From Beta vulgaris subsp. vulgaris (taxonomy: Eukaryota > Streptophyta > Magnoliopsida > Caryophyllales > Amaranthaceae), in NCBI RefSeq assembly GCF_026745355.1, contig NC_079203.1:7197627-7261626 (forward strand): DNA of 64,000 bases, read 5' to 3'. The notes under the pieces are model-generated. The model saw nothing but the letters and a program-made list of their open reading frames with translations. It searched no databases and had not been told where the DNA came from. Shown one piece after another: positions 1-10,085 of the stretch. The number at the start of each line of letters is the position of its first letter. The stretch's first letter is position 1. A program made the translations under genes and the position numbers.

Positions 1-225
1 GCATATTATAAACCCTAATTACCACAAAATCTTAAAAGAAATTATAAGAGAAAAAGCCCTAATTAATCAATACAGCAGACAAGAGAGCAAGATATAAATA
101 GAAAATACATAGAATCGAAAATTCAGTCAATTACACATTCTAACCTAAAACAATATTTATAACTCAACCATCAAACAATATCGCAGCAAATTCATGGTAA
201 AAAAATTAAGAATTGAGAAACTAAC

Positions 226-400
226 CTTATAGATGAGATTTCGCAGTGTAGGAGGAGAGAGAAAGCTCGCGAGTGAGAAAGCTTGCGAGTCGCGATGTCA
301 GTGAGAAAGCTCGAGGAGAGAGAAAGTCCAATGCGGAAGAGAGAGAAAGCCTAGTGTAAGAAAGCAACTTTTTTTTATTTCAAATTGCAAGTTTTGATAT
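226..400 (-). other. Possible 5' leader exon of a gene leaving the window leftwards
   Basis: On the minus strand this purine/pyrimidine-biased stretch (CTTTCTCTCTCC repeats) looks like a plant 5' UTR and ends with AAG followed by GTTAGT, a good splice donor at 225-224. No coding sequence is seen between here and base 1, so the gene itself would lie outside the window. The repeated GAGAAAGCTCG motif (plus strand, about 250-345) is a small imperfect tandem repeat. This is inference only. Confidence 0.2.
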
Positions 401-659
401 TGGATTTTAAAATCTCCAATATCGACTTATGTTTTAAGTAGGTTGAAATTGGGCTTAAAATAATTGCATAATTTACATTATGCAAATCACTAAAACGAGA
501 TTGATTTCTCCCCTCTCTCCTCTCTACTTTCAAAAACCCTAGCCTCCATTGTTGATTTTTAAAGGGGCTTCCATCGGTTTTTACCGTTGGAAAGCCCCCA
601 CCTTTGCTTTTTTTATTTGTTTTTAGGTTTCCAATAACGATTTCTCCCTCGAAAGACAG

Positions 660-745
660 GGTTTTCGATCTCCTTCGTAAGAAAAGGTTTTTCGATCTCC
701 TTCGAAAGACAAGGTTTTTCGACCTCCTTCGAAAGACAGGGTTTT
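660..745 (+). repeat. 27-bp in-frame tandem repeat inside the retroposon
   Basis: Three copies of a 27-bp unit with the core CGATCTCCTTCG start at about 666, 693 and 720. Because 27 is a multiple of three, the open frame from 604 to 795 encodes the repeated peptide FFDLLRKTR. Confidence 0.6.
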
Positions 746-800
746 TCTCCTCTTTTAGAGGGGGAATTTCTACAGGTTACAATCCGGGATACTAGATCTA

Positions 801-1082
801 ATGGATTGCCGTGAAATTATTTTGTTGGTGAAGAATTATGCGGGATCACAAAGGTTATCAATTTTTCGAATACGGTCAGATGAATCCGACGGAAATCATC
901 CTCACGGCTACAAGGGATCGTTAGATTGTCTCTCCAACAAGGCTGTATTTTCCAGTGATATAAGCGGGAGATGTTCCACATTGCAAGATTTGTTTGACGA
1001 TCGTAGTTTTTATGAAGGAAATTTTTGTTTGATTCAACTTATGTATTTGTTTGATTCGATTGCTTATGTAGATGTCGTATGA
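801..1082 (+). CDS. Unrecognised 93-codon ORF in the retroposon
   Basis: An ATG at 801 opens 93 codons, ending TGA just before the A-tail. The peptide begins MDCREIILLVKNYAG and has no domain I recognise, no signal peptide and no membrane segment. Its placement (leader upstream, short 3' tail, then poly(A)) fits a coding region in a retroposed transcript, but the length is within chance range. It could also be a remnant of a LINE ORF1. Confidence 0.2.
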   Translation: MDCREIILLVKNYAGSQRLSIFRIRSDESDGNHPHGYKGSLDCLSNKAVFSSDISGRCSTLQDLFDDRSFYEGNFCLIQLMYLFDSIAYVDVV

Positions 1083-1500
1083 CTTTTTATTAATGAATTA
1101 ATTTTACTGTTCAAAAAAAAAAGGTTGAAATTGGGCTTAAAACCAAAAAGGTGGAATTCAATTTGGTGTAGTTTTATACCATGTCTAAATAGTGAAGAGA
1201 GGTTCATTTAAGTTTAACAGAGTTAACAACCTAATTAATGTCAAACTCCTATTTTAAGAAGAAATTATCACTAATGTCATATATAGTAAATAAATCATAT
1301 CTTACGCCTAGCAATGGAAAAAAAAAAAGTTGAATCTATCATTGAGAATTCTAAAAAACAGGAGTCTACCATTAGAAATTTCCCAAAATTAAATTTACAA
1401 TTTGTCAAAGAAACAAACATGTACTTCTATGTCAATTAGATTGATTGGTTAAGAAATAGTCAAAATGAGACTTTGTTAGATTTGTCTAATTATTATATAA

Positions 1501-1762
1501 CTAGTTATTAGGCCCGGGCTATGCCCCGGGTAAGAAAATTTTCATTTATTAATATTGTACTTTGATATGATAGCACTAAATACAACTTGGTCTAGTGGTC
1601 AAAACTTTAGTTCATGAACTTGAGGTCATGGGATCAAATCCTATACTATGCAATTTCTATTTTTTTTATTGTACATTCATTACATGAACTAAAACTCCCT
1701 AGGGAGAGCGCCACGTGGCACAGTTTCTGGTTTACGCACACCTTTTAATATATTAGTATAGA
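1501..1762 (-). mobile_element. Small non-autonomous Helitron, copy 1
   Basis: Read on the minus strand the element starts TCTATACTAATATATT and ends CTAATAACTAG, with a GC-rich hairpin (CCGGGGCATAGCCCGGG) about 10 bases before the CTAG terminus. It sits between A and T, as Helitrons do, and makes no target duplication. It is about 262 bp and has no coding capacity. A second copy of the family is at 16813-17061. Confidence 0.75.
1584..1655 (+). other. tRNA-like module (A box and B box) inside Helitron copy 1
   Basis: TGGTCTAGTGG at 1588 resembles a Pol III A box and GGATCAAATCC at 1631 resembles a B box; the 43-base spacing is that of a tRNA gene. The segment runs opposite to the Helitron's own orientation. 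It is not a functional tRNA by eye: no acceptor stem pairing is obvious. Confidence 0.5.
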
Positions 1763-2316
1763 TTCTATGACATTAAAGTTTTATAATTTAATACACATAT
1801 AACTAAATATATCCCTTTAATGAGCCTTTTTTAAGATATTATAATTGAATTAAATCTATATGTGTCAAGCCTTTTAATGATATACAACTAAAAAAACGTA
1901 GATATTGTGTTTTATTACATAAAATGTTCAATTACTAACCTGAAATTAATATTTTCGTGATATAGTACACAAATTTAATGCAACACTTGCATTTTTGACA
2001 ATTAGTGTCTTCAATTTTGTATTATTAAATATTTGTATTATATGTGTGTCTATGAATACATAATTTGTGGGAAATCTGATGGTACTTCGAAGCACGTGGT
2101 CATACGATCTCCTAGAAGAAATTTTACCGACTCACTATGATCAATGAGTTTCACGGTAAACTATTGTGAGATATGAAGAAAATATGGAATTTGATTTATG
2201 ACAAACTACATACACTACAATGTGTTTGAAGGTTGTGTTTTACAATGAACAAGGAGAGAAATCTAGAAATGAATCTCCTTAAGCAAGTATGAATGTTTCC
2301 TAACCCCATTCCATAT

Positions 2317-2765
2317 CACTAGTGCATAATTGGTCTAAAGTAACACCTCAAAAGTGTTATTTAAAGGCCTAAAAGTGTTGCTTTACGCAATAATTAACAC
2401 TTTTTTAAGTAAAACATCTGTTCGTGCTACCTATTATTTAAGGTAACACTTCCAATGCTACTGTTTCACTTTCTCAAGTGTTACTCAAAATTTTCTAGTG
2501 TAACAATTTTCTTAAGACTAATGTAACATTTTTACAGTGTTACTTATAATTTTTTATGTAACACTTTTTCATCTATTGGTAGCATTTTCTATGCCATCTC
2601 TTGAATTATATAACATTTTATTAGATGTTATGTATCATTTTAATTCAGCATATGTAACACTTTATTTGGTATTAGGCAATACTTCTTATTAGCTAGATTT
2701 AAAGTAGCACTTCTATTTCACATGTCTTATAGTAACAATTTTTAATTTATCGGCATATATGCAAC
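2317..2765. mobile_element. Truncated CACTA-like end with AGTGTTAC subterminal repeats
   Basis: The stretch begins CACTAGTGCATAATTGG and is followed by many direct and inverted copies of an AGTGTTAC-type motif, the layout of a CACTA subterminal region. I found no matching opposite terminus, so it appears to be a one-ended fragment. Confidence 0.4.
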
Positions 2766-3206
2766 GATAATAATACTAAAACTTAAAAACGTATTAAATT
2801 GAGAGCAAACAAAATGATATTATATATAAAAAAGAGTTCAAATACTCAATGGTCATTGTAAAAAATGAGCCAAAGTAGTATTCATCAACTGAAAACATAC
2901 TATTCATTGGTTCAAATATAACTAGTTGCTTTGTAAATTCAGTCATAATATATTACTCCTAAAATAAACCTAAACCAAACCTAAAGTCATGTCTTTATAT
3001 CATCTTCAAATCCATCGCCCTATCAATGCATGCATGTTTCCTGAAGCATCACGCCTACTTGCTACTCTAGTCCATTAGTTTCATCATTCTGCAGTAATAA
3101 GAAAAAAATGGGAATCTTCAAAGTCTTGTATGACAACACAACTAGTGATATATTTTTATAAAACAAGTATAGTATATGTATGAGGCATAAGAAAAAAAAT
3201 TATATA
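2766..3206. other. AT-rich intergenic DNA, nothing recognised
   Basis: No ORF, paired terminal repeat or RNA gene was seen in this 440-bp stretch. Confidence 0.5.
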
Positions 3207-3403
3207 CTTCTTCCGTTTCTAAATAAGTGCAACATATCCCATTTTAGGAAATGTCATAATAAGTGCAACATAGCTCAAAATGAAAAGTGTTTTCCTTTTA
3301 TTTACAAAAATGCCATTACTTAATTCCCTCAACCACTTAATTAATCTATCATCTACCAACCTAAAAACCATTAATTAATCAACCTACCCACCCTCATCTC
3401 AGC

Positions 3404-3979
3404 TAGGGGTGTAAGTTATTTGGTTAAAAACCGAAAACCAAACCAAACCAAACCGAATTAGTAATTTGGTTTGGTTTTTTTTTGAAATTCGGTTTGGTTT
3501 GGATTCAAAAAAATTATTTTTTCGGTTTTACGGTTTGGATTGGTTTTGGTTTTGGAAAACCGAAAAAAACCGAATTATTGTCACTTAACATACGAATTTT
3601 GTCTATTATTTTTTGTGTTTCTTTTTTTTAATATTAATTACGAAAATACAAAAATATTGTCACTTGAAATACAAATTATCAAAAAATTTGGTTTAAATTC
3701 GGTTTGGTTTTTATCTTGGTTTGATTTAATTTCATTTCGGTTTGGTTTGGATTTTGGAATATGAAAAAAAATGGTTTGTTTTGGTTTGGATTTTGAAAGA
3801 TAAAAAAATCCGGTTTGGTTTGGTTTGGTTTGGTTTTTGATTTCATATTTTGGTTTGGTTTGGTTTGGATTGAGCCGAATTTCGGTTTGGATTTGGTTTG
3901 GAAATTTCAAAACCGAATTTATTTTGGTTTGGTTTGGTTTTGACCTTAAACCAAACCAAAAACCGAACTTACACCCCTA
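3404..3979. mobile_element. hAT-type MITE filled with GGTTTGGTTT repeats
   Basis: Terminal inverted repeats TAGGGGTGTAAGTT are bounded by an exact 8-bp target duplication ATCTCAGC (3396-3403 and 3980-3987), diagnostic of hAT elements. The interior is a low-complexity array of AACC(A/G)AAA and GGTTTGGTTT units, which creates the spurious frames seen here. Confidence 0.8.
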
Positions 3980-3990
3980 ATCTCAGCCAC

Positions 3991-3991
<1 letters not shown>

Positions 3992-4031
<40 letters not shown>
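3992..4031. repeat. (CT)n microsatellite
   Basis: About 40 bases of nearly pure CT dinucleotide, followed by CCA-rich low-complexity DNA to about 4300. Confidence 0.9.
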
Positions 4032-4035
<4 letters not shown>

Positions 4036-5821
4036 CTCAACTCAACCCACCCTCTCCATTTCCTCAACTCAACCAACCAACCCCGCACCACCACCAACCC
4101 GACGCCACCACCAGAACACCAACAACCCGACGCCACCACCAAAACACCACCAACCCGATGCCACCACCAAAACACCACCAACCCGACGCCACCAACTAGC
4201 ACCACCACCATCCTCAATACCACGGGTTCTTCGTGTGTGATATGGCATCTGGGTTCTTCGTGCCAATTCGAACCCGACACCACCAACCCGACGCCACCAA
4301 GGGCTGCTTGTAACACCCTGATAATTCTCTCTTTCTAGAAATAACTTTATAATATAAAACTTAGAGAATTACTCAGGCATTATCGCCCGTGTGATAACGT
4401 ATCGGCTTACTCAGAATTTTGCAGCGGAAAACAATTTACTAAAAACCAACTTTATTAAAACTTACTAAATAAAAGACAAGTGTTTGAATTAAACAACCAA
4501 CTTAAATAAACCACAAACTGAAATAAGATGTTCCTACGAAAACAGAACTTAAACTATGCTAGTATATAATAGTCTCTCCATTCCAGATTCCCAATGAGAT
4601 GCATCTGCGAACCTGTAATGTCAATGTTATATCGACTCTGCTCACCAGAAGGATCATCACAGGATCAATAGGCAAAGCCATGATCACACACACAAACAAG
4701 CACGTAATCAGCAAAGCTGAGTACTACATATCAGACTAAATAATCCTAAACATGATACTACAAAATAACTTGCAGGATAAATAATAATATAAGCATTTAA
4801 TAATCTGCAGACAACTTCTACTGAACTAGACTGTAAACTTTATTTCTTTCTTTAAATGGAATAGTTATTGGACGAGTTGACTTATCTAAAAATATGAAAT
4901 ACGGGAGCTACCATATTCCAAAAATGACCTGCGATATCGAGGAACCTTTGAACTGAAAGAGGATGGTGATCAATCATTCCTAGAAGAACCATGGCACGCT
5001 CACCATGCATTCCAACCCTTAGTGTCAAACTCTAGACGTGCACCAGTCTAAAGTCTATAACTTATTCTCGTTGCACTTTACATTAATTACATTTTATTAC
5101 TTATGTTGACAGTTTGACACAACCAAACAAGTAACACATAATTAATAACCAAATAGTCATAACAGAATTTCTTTTATCTTTGGATTAACAAGTGATCACA
5201 CCCTATCAACCAAGACTCCTTTAAATTCCTTTTTATACTTTACTAACTTACTTGTTGAACCTAGCCAACAATAAACTTTACCTTTATATAGGTATAACTT
5301 GTAACTTACCAAATAAGGTCCACAGTCCTTATAAGATAATAAATAATACTCAAAGAATACATGTAATACATGATTCACTTTAACTTATATTAATTCACTC
5401 ACGAATTAATAAATAAACTAACTTAACATGCTTGCATCAAACATTCCATACAAACATTTATAATCTGATAACATAATCACTTTTAGATCACATGCTGCAC
5501 ACAGGCATATAACATGTAAAATAAATTCTAGCATTCACATATATGAACAAACAAGTTCCTATACATGATACTAATACTAAAATACTCTTAGAGCATGCTT
5601 CTAAATCACATAGCACGTAGAATGTATGTACCTTGTATACACTAGCCTATAGGCCACTTTTAAGTTGTTAAAAGTCTCCTGCAACGTAATCTCCGCCTAG
5701 AAAATAAAATAATGAAAATTAATAACTTGAACCAAAAATTACAGCAGCTTTAAAACGATCAAAACCCCCTCAAAACACGTTTTAAAATCGTTTTTAAGTA
5801 CCAAACTTACGTTATTTTTAA

Positions 5822-7117
5822 GGAAAAATTGTCAAGAATAAGTCAACCTTTGCGTTGACTGCTTTTAACAAGTCAACCTTCATTTATTCCAGTAGCAAGT
5901 AAAGCTTGTACATGAATTAGCTTTTAACGAGTTTTTTTACTTATGACCTGAACAACCTGTAAACTTTCATTTTAAACTTACCATTCCCTTTGACTTATTC
6001 ACTCTGGCAAAAAAAAATCCCTCCGCATTTCGTTTCCTCTAATTGTTCGTATAACACACACTCTCTCTCCTGTTCTTCGTCTCCAATTAGGGTTGCAATT
6101 TCTTCTCGCACCAGAATTCCCCCTGTCTCTCTCCTCCCAATTTCTTCTGCACTGTGCTTAGTCCCGATTTCATTGACACAATAAAGTTTCTGACTTTCTG
6201 GGGTAAACCCTTCACGAATTTTATCTTTTTTTTTCTCGACATATTTGTTGGGCAAAGCAATCAATATTTCTATGTTTTCACCTTCCTTTTTCATCTTCAT
6301 TGTTTCTATTATTGCTACTCTTTGATTTGATTCTTTCTCCTCTATCTTTGAATCTACACAATATTAGGCAAATTTCTGACCTGATTTCGGGTATTTTGAT
6401 GTTTAATTGAAAAGGGTATCCTCCAAATTTGAGGATTAAGTTGTGGGGAATAGGTAGAGGGGGGTGCCCAGATCTGTTTTGGATCGTCTCTTCCTATGGC
6501 ATATAAATTGGTCTTTTTAGGGTTTCTAAGATCCCTTTTAATCTTCTTTATAGTTTTGAATCTCTGCTGTGTTTCTGATTCTTCTGATTCAAAATGTTCG
6601 AATGACACCTCTTTGGCTGGTTTAAAGTCTGAATTTGTAATGTTGCAACATCAATTGAGAGGTGTTTTTACAGTAGTTGACAATTGTTCTTTTAGGGTTA
6701 GTGAATTTGATATGCTACCTAGGTCTGATCATGTGCAATGGTGGGGCGTTGTAGGTGATAATTTTGTTAATTTAACAAATGGGTTTATCACTTCTGATGA
6801 AAATTTGAGTAGGGCTTATAAAAATGATAGCTTTAAAAACGAAAAGGAGGAAGAAGGGAAAAAGAAGCAGAGTATCAAAGAGGGAGGAAGAAGCAGTTGG
6901 GTGGGTTTTATAACAAGTGGGAAAAAATTAAAGATTAATTGCAATAAACCTAATGGACCTTTAATTACCTGTTGGAACCTACTATTGCAGGTTACCATTT
7001 TAAAAAACTTGTTAAAAGCTAATTCATGTACAAGCTTTACTTGCTACTGGAATAAATGAAGGTTGACTTGTTAAAAGCGATCAACGCAAAGGTTGACTTA
7101 TTCTTGACAATTTTTCC
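5822..7117. mobile_element. Pack-MULE with captured host gene fragment
   Basis: Inverted repeats of about 120 bp (5822-5940 and 7000-7117, outermost GGAAAAATTGTCAAGAATAA) are flanked by the exact 9-bp target duplication TATTTTTAA (5813-5821 and 7118-7126). Long terminal repeats with a 9-bp duplication define a Mutator-like element. It has no transposase, so it is non-autonomous, and its 1.1-kb interior holds the 5' end of a plant DM13/DOMON gene. Confidence 0.85.
6496..7059 (+). pseudogene. Captured 5' fragment of a DM13/DOMON/cytochrome b561-type gene
   Basis: The frame from ATG 6496 starts with a hydrophobic signal peptide (FLGFLRSLLIFFIVLNLCCV, about residues 8-27), followed by a stretch containing LQHQLRGVFTVVDNCSFRVS and FDMLPRSDHVQWWGVVGDNF. 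This resembles the N-terminal DM13 domain of plant cytochrome b561/DM13/DOMON proteins (the Arabidopsis At5g54830 type), which are secreted or membrane redox proteins. Family resemblance ends at about residue 115 (NDSFK); the remaining lysine-rich tail is unrelated and ends in the MULE terminal repeat. The captured region includes a plausible leader from about 6000. DOMON and b561 parts are absent, so it cannot be a working copy, although the frame is open for 187 codons. Confidence 0.68.
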
Positions 7118-8782
7118 TATTTTTAATTCCTAGTATAGTATTACTATTACAGCAATTAAAAATCCTTAAAAACACCATAAATCATTCTTTTCTGAAATTA
7201 CAGCACTTATAAAATTTAATAACCATCCTCAAAACATATAAAACGTATTTAAAACTACGTACTAAATAAATCTCATGCTTTATAATATATAACTTTAGTT
7301 TTTAGAAATTAAAAACCCTAAAAACTCTTATTTCTATGATTAAAACTAAAAATAAACTCAACATAATAAATCTGAAATTTATTATAATAATAATCATGAC
7401 AGCCGAAATTATTTACATAAATAAAACAGTAATTTAATTCGTAAACATGATAAATAATAATAAAATAACATAAAAACTAGTCTTTTAATGGAATCTTAGG
7501 AAGGAAGAAAGAAAACAACCACCAACAATGAGAGAAGGAGGCGCCGGACAGCACAGTAGCAACACGGGACTGGTCGGTGGTGGTGTTTCGGTTCTTGAGA
7601 GGGATTTGTGACGTTTCTTGTTCAACAAGAAACGTTACTTGAAGAAGAAGAAACGAACTTTTGAGAGAGAACGAGCAACAATGGCGCACGAAGAGGAGAG
7701 AGAAAAAGTCGAGTAGAGGGAGAGAGGAGTGACGTGAGAATTGAGAGAAAATAATGTATAGGGTGAAATAATTTGGATTTTTAGGATATTTATATAAAGG
7801 CTTTTCTTTATGGGCTTAGGAAAATAGATTATAATTAATGAAACTTGATGACTAATAAGATGGGTTATTTAGACTTTAGTCATCAAATGACTCTTTCCCT
7901 TTTTATCCCTTTTTGGGCTTTCGATTCCATTAAACTTCCTTTTTAACATACTTTTAATATTTAAAACTTTTATTAAAACATGCTTAATTAAAATATTTCT
8001 AATTTTATCAAGCTATGAAAAATAGTTTCATTTGACTTTTTAAATAGTCAACCCTCTTTAAAAGTCAAATCATTTTCCAAACTCCTTTGACTTTAAATAT
8101 AACTATATAAATACTTGAATATTTTTATAAAAATTCTTTAAAATTGTGGGGGATTACACTGCTCATTTGACGGGTTCTTGGGGTTCGAATTGGCATCTGG
8201 GTTGCTTACTTTGGGGGATTTTAAGGGTTTATTGACTGATTCGTGTGTGAAATTAGAGGAAAATTATTTGATTTTTCTGTATTCAAGATCTAAGAAGAAT
8301 TCTGTTTTCTGGGTAATTGATGGTGGTCGGTGTGTTGTTGCAATGGTGGTGATGGGGAGAGACAGAAGATGCTGCTGATGGTGGTGGTTGATGCGTTCAG
8401 TTGAAAATGTGGTTCCGGGGTGGTTTAGAAGGGGATGAGGGTTGGTTTAGGATGTGGTTTCCAAGGGAGGGTGTTGGTTTCGATATTGGGGAGGGGAAAT
8501 GGGGTTTTTCGGTGGGCGGGTTTGGGGAAGGGTGGTTTTTTGGTGGGCAGGTTTGGGGGAGAGGTTTTCTGATAGTGGTGGTGGTCGTCGGTGGTGGCGT
8601 AGTGGTGGGTGACAGGTGGCAGGTGGCAGGTGGAAGGTGGTGAGACAGAAAGTTGTTGGTTAATTAGTTTAGTGTTTTATTAAGGTGCCTAATATCTCTT
8701 TTAAGTGTGGTCCGCAACTTTCTCTCTAGATGCCTTGATCTATGTGTCACTTCCCTATGTTGCACTTATTTAGAAACGGATA

Positions 8783-9582
8783 ATATATATATTAAACCTA
8801 CTATGATAAGGTATATGCCTATATGGGTCCAAATGTAAATTCAAATACCTATAAGTCAATAATGACGTAGGATAGTCTATGTCTATATTCAAATACCCCA
8901 AAAAAAAAAACACATAAACATTTCAACTAAAATGAAAATATGAAGGCATATATAATGAACAAACTGAAACTAATACTTTTTTCTTAGTTTTATTCAAATA
9001 TTCACAAGTCACATTAAAGATTCACTACAAAATAAAAAATCTATAATTAGAACGTCAACAAAAAGAATCATTTATGCATTTGATTGAATTATAATATATG
9101 CAAACACACATTAATTCGGATTCTCTCCGAGAAAGTCAACAATGGCCGCAGCTTGGTCACCAATTTCTCGTCTCAAATCTGGCATATCCTCTACTGTATA
9201 CATCGTCATTATTGAAGTCTTTGTCACTAATGCCGCTTTTTTTGTTCTTCAGAAATTTTATTCTTTGCGAGATTTTCGCTTCCATCGTCGTTTCATTCTA
9301 CAGGTGAGATGCTGAGCCTCTGAGATTAGGGTATAATGATGAAATTGATGATTGATTTAAAACCTAATTTGCATTTGAATGAACATCTGTTTGAGAATTT
9401 CCGGGTTTTTGTTATATTTTTGCCGAGTTTTCTCTTAATTAACTTCGCTTGTAGCATATTGCTGGCATAAGTTCTTATCATGTGTGAGTTATTAGGTTTC
9501 TTTTGTTTTCTGGTGAATATAAATGTTACTAAAATCTTGTTTAATACTTACATATATTTAATTTTAGTGAAAATAATTTTCG
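8783..9582. other. Intergenic DNA, nothing recognised
   Basis: AT-rich sequence upstream of the NLR gene. A 69-codon frame at 9098-9307 has no recognisable features and is treated as chance. Confidence 0.4.
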
Positions 9583-9764
9583 AGTTTTGGACTTTTTACG
9601 CAGTGGAAACAAAAGATTAGGATTATCTTAAGTGACACTCTTGTTTGTAAAACAATATACTATACCCATTAATGTCACTTTTGTTTGTAGAACAATAATA
9701 GAGGGTCATGTGAGAGAATCCGAATTAATTTTTTTGTTTCCACCGCGTAGAAAATTCCAAAACT
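9583..9764. mobile_element. Small hairpin MITE
   Basis: GTTTTGGACTTTTTACGCAG near the left end pairs with the inverse of CTACGCGGTGGAAACAAA-type sequence at the right end, making a roughly 180-bp fold-back about 320 bp upstream of the NLR start codon. No clear target duplication was found. Confidence 0.5.
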
Positions 9765-10085
9765 TAAGGTCACCATGTAGAATTTGCCGAATAATTTAAA
9801 AGAATCCAGGTTCAATTATTGTAAAAACGCCACTAGTAATATTGTATTATTGAGTATTGACTATGGTAGTGTGTCCAGTTCTTGGTGAAGGTCGTAAGTA
9901 AGTTTCTAGAAGTTGACATTGAATACTAGCCACATGATACTTGGACTTTGGAGTATAATCTAGCCTTATATATAGGCTAAAAAGTATCATGAAATGAACC
10001 ACTGCTATTTATCTACAGAATTTTAAATTTCTCAAGTTTCAATCTTTGCTGATTCAACTGAGCTAATAGACAGGAGGAGAACGAA

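Larger units (their letters stand above)
461..1121 (+). mobile_element. Poly(A)-tailed retroposon with 21-bp target duplication
   Basis: A perfect 21-bp direct repeat (440-460 and 1122-1142, beginning AGGTTGAAATTGG) brackets 660 bp that end in an A-run preceded by TTACTGTTC. This is the signature of insertion by LINE machinery. The 5' part is CT-rich and resembles a plant mRNA leader; no tRNA-type A or B box is visible at the 5' end, so it is not an obvious SINE. It is either a non-autonomous L1 derivative or a retrocopy of a cellular transcript. The identical duplication implies a young insertion. Confidence 0.72.
4309..8158 (-). mobile_element. Solo-LTR-like insertion with 5-bp target duplication
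   Basis: The segment starts TGTAACACCCTGATAATT and ends GGGGATTACA, so it has TG...CA ends, and is bracketed by the 5-bp repeat CTGCT (4304-4308 and 8159-8163). No gag-pol coding sequence or second LTR is present, hence a solo LTR; without the nested MULE it is about 2.5 kb. On the minus strand a TATATAAATATC box near 7785-7796 is followed by a CT-rich leader near 7670-7750, which suggests the LTR promoter reads leftwards. It could be another TG...CA element, but a solo LTR fits best. Confidence 0.6.
3207..8782. mobile_element. Outer Stowaway-like inverted-repeat element with nested insertions
   Basis: The left end CTTCTTCCGTTTCTAAATAA (3207) is matched in inverse orientation at the right end (about 8750-8782), both flanked by TA. 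CCGTTTC termini and a TA target are typical of Stowaway/mariner-type elements. Removing the hAT MITE (3404-3979) and the LTR insertion (4309-8158) leaves about 1.1 kb, which includes an inverted repeat around the LTR site: a GGGTTC/AATTCGAACCC segment near 4225-4275 is mirrored near 8170-8205. Confidence 0.5.

Noticed and set aside
1584..1655. Functional tRNA gene
   Set aside because: Only A and B boxes are convincing; no acceptor stem pairing, and the same module is in a second Helitron.
3540..4338. ORFs in GGTTTGG and CCA-rich sequence
   Set aside because: Low-complexity interior of the hAT MITE and flanking CT/CCA repeats; open in several frames at once.
4309..8158. Complete LTR retrotransposon
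   Set aside because: No second LTR, primer-binding site, or gag-pol coding was found; a solo LTR fits the TSD and TG...CA ends.
8178..8643. Glycine/tryptophan-rich ORFs
   Set aside because: GGTGG-rich low-complexity DNA inside the outer Stowaway-like element; no domain.
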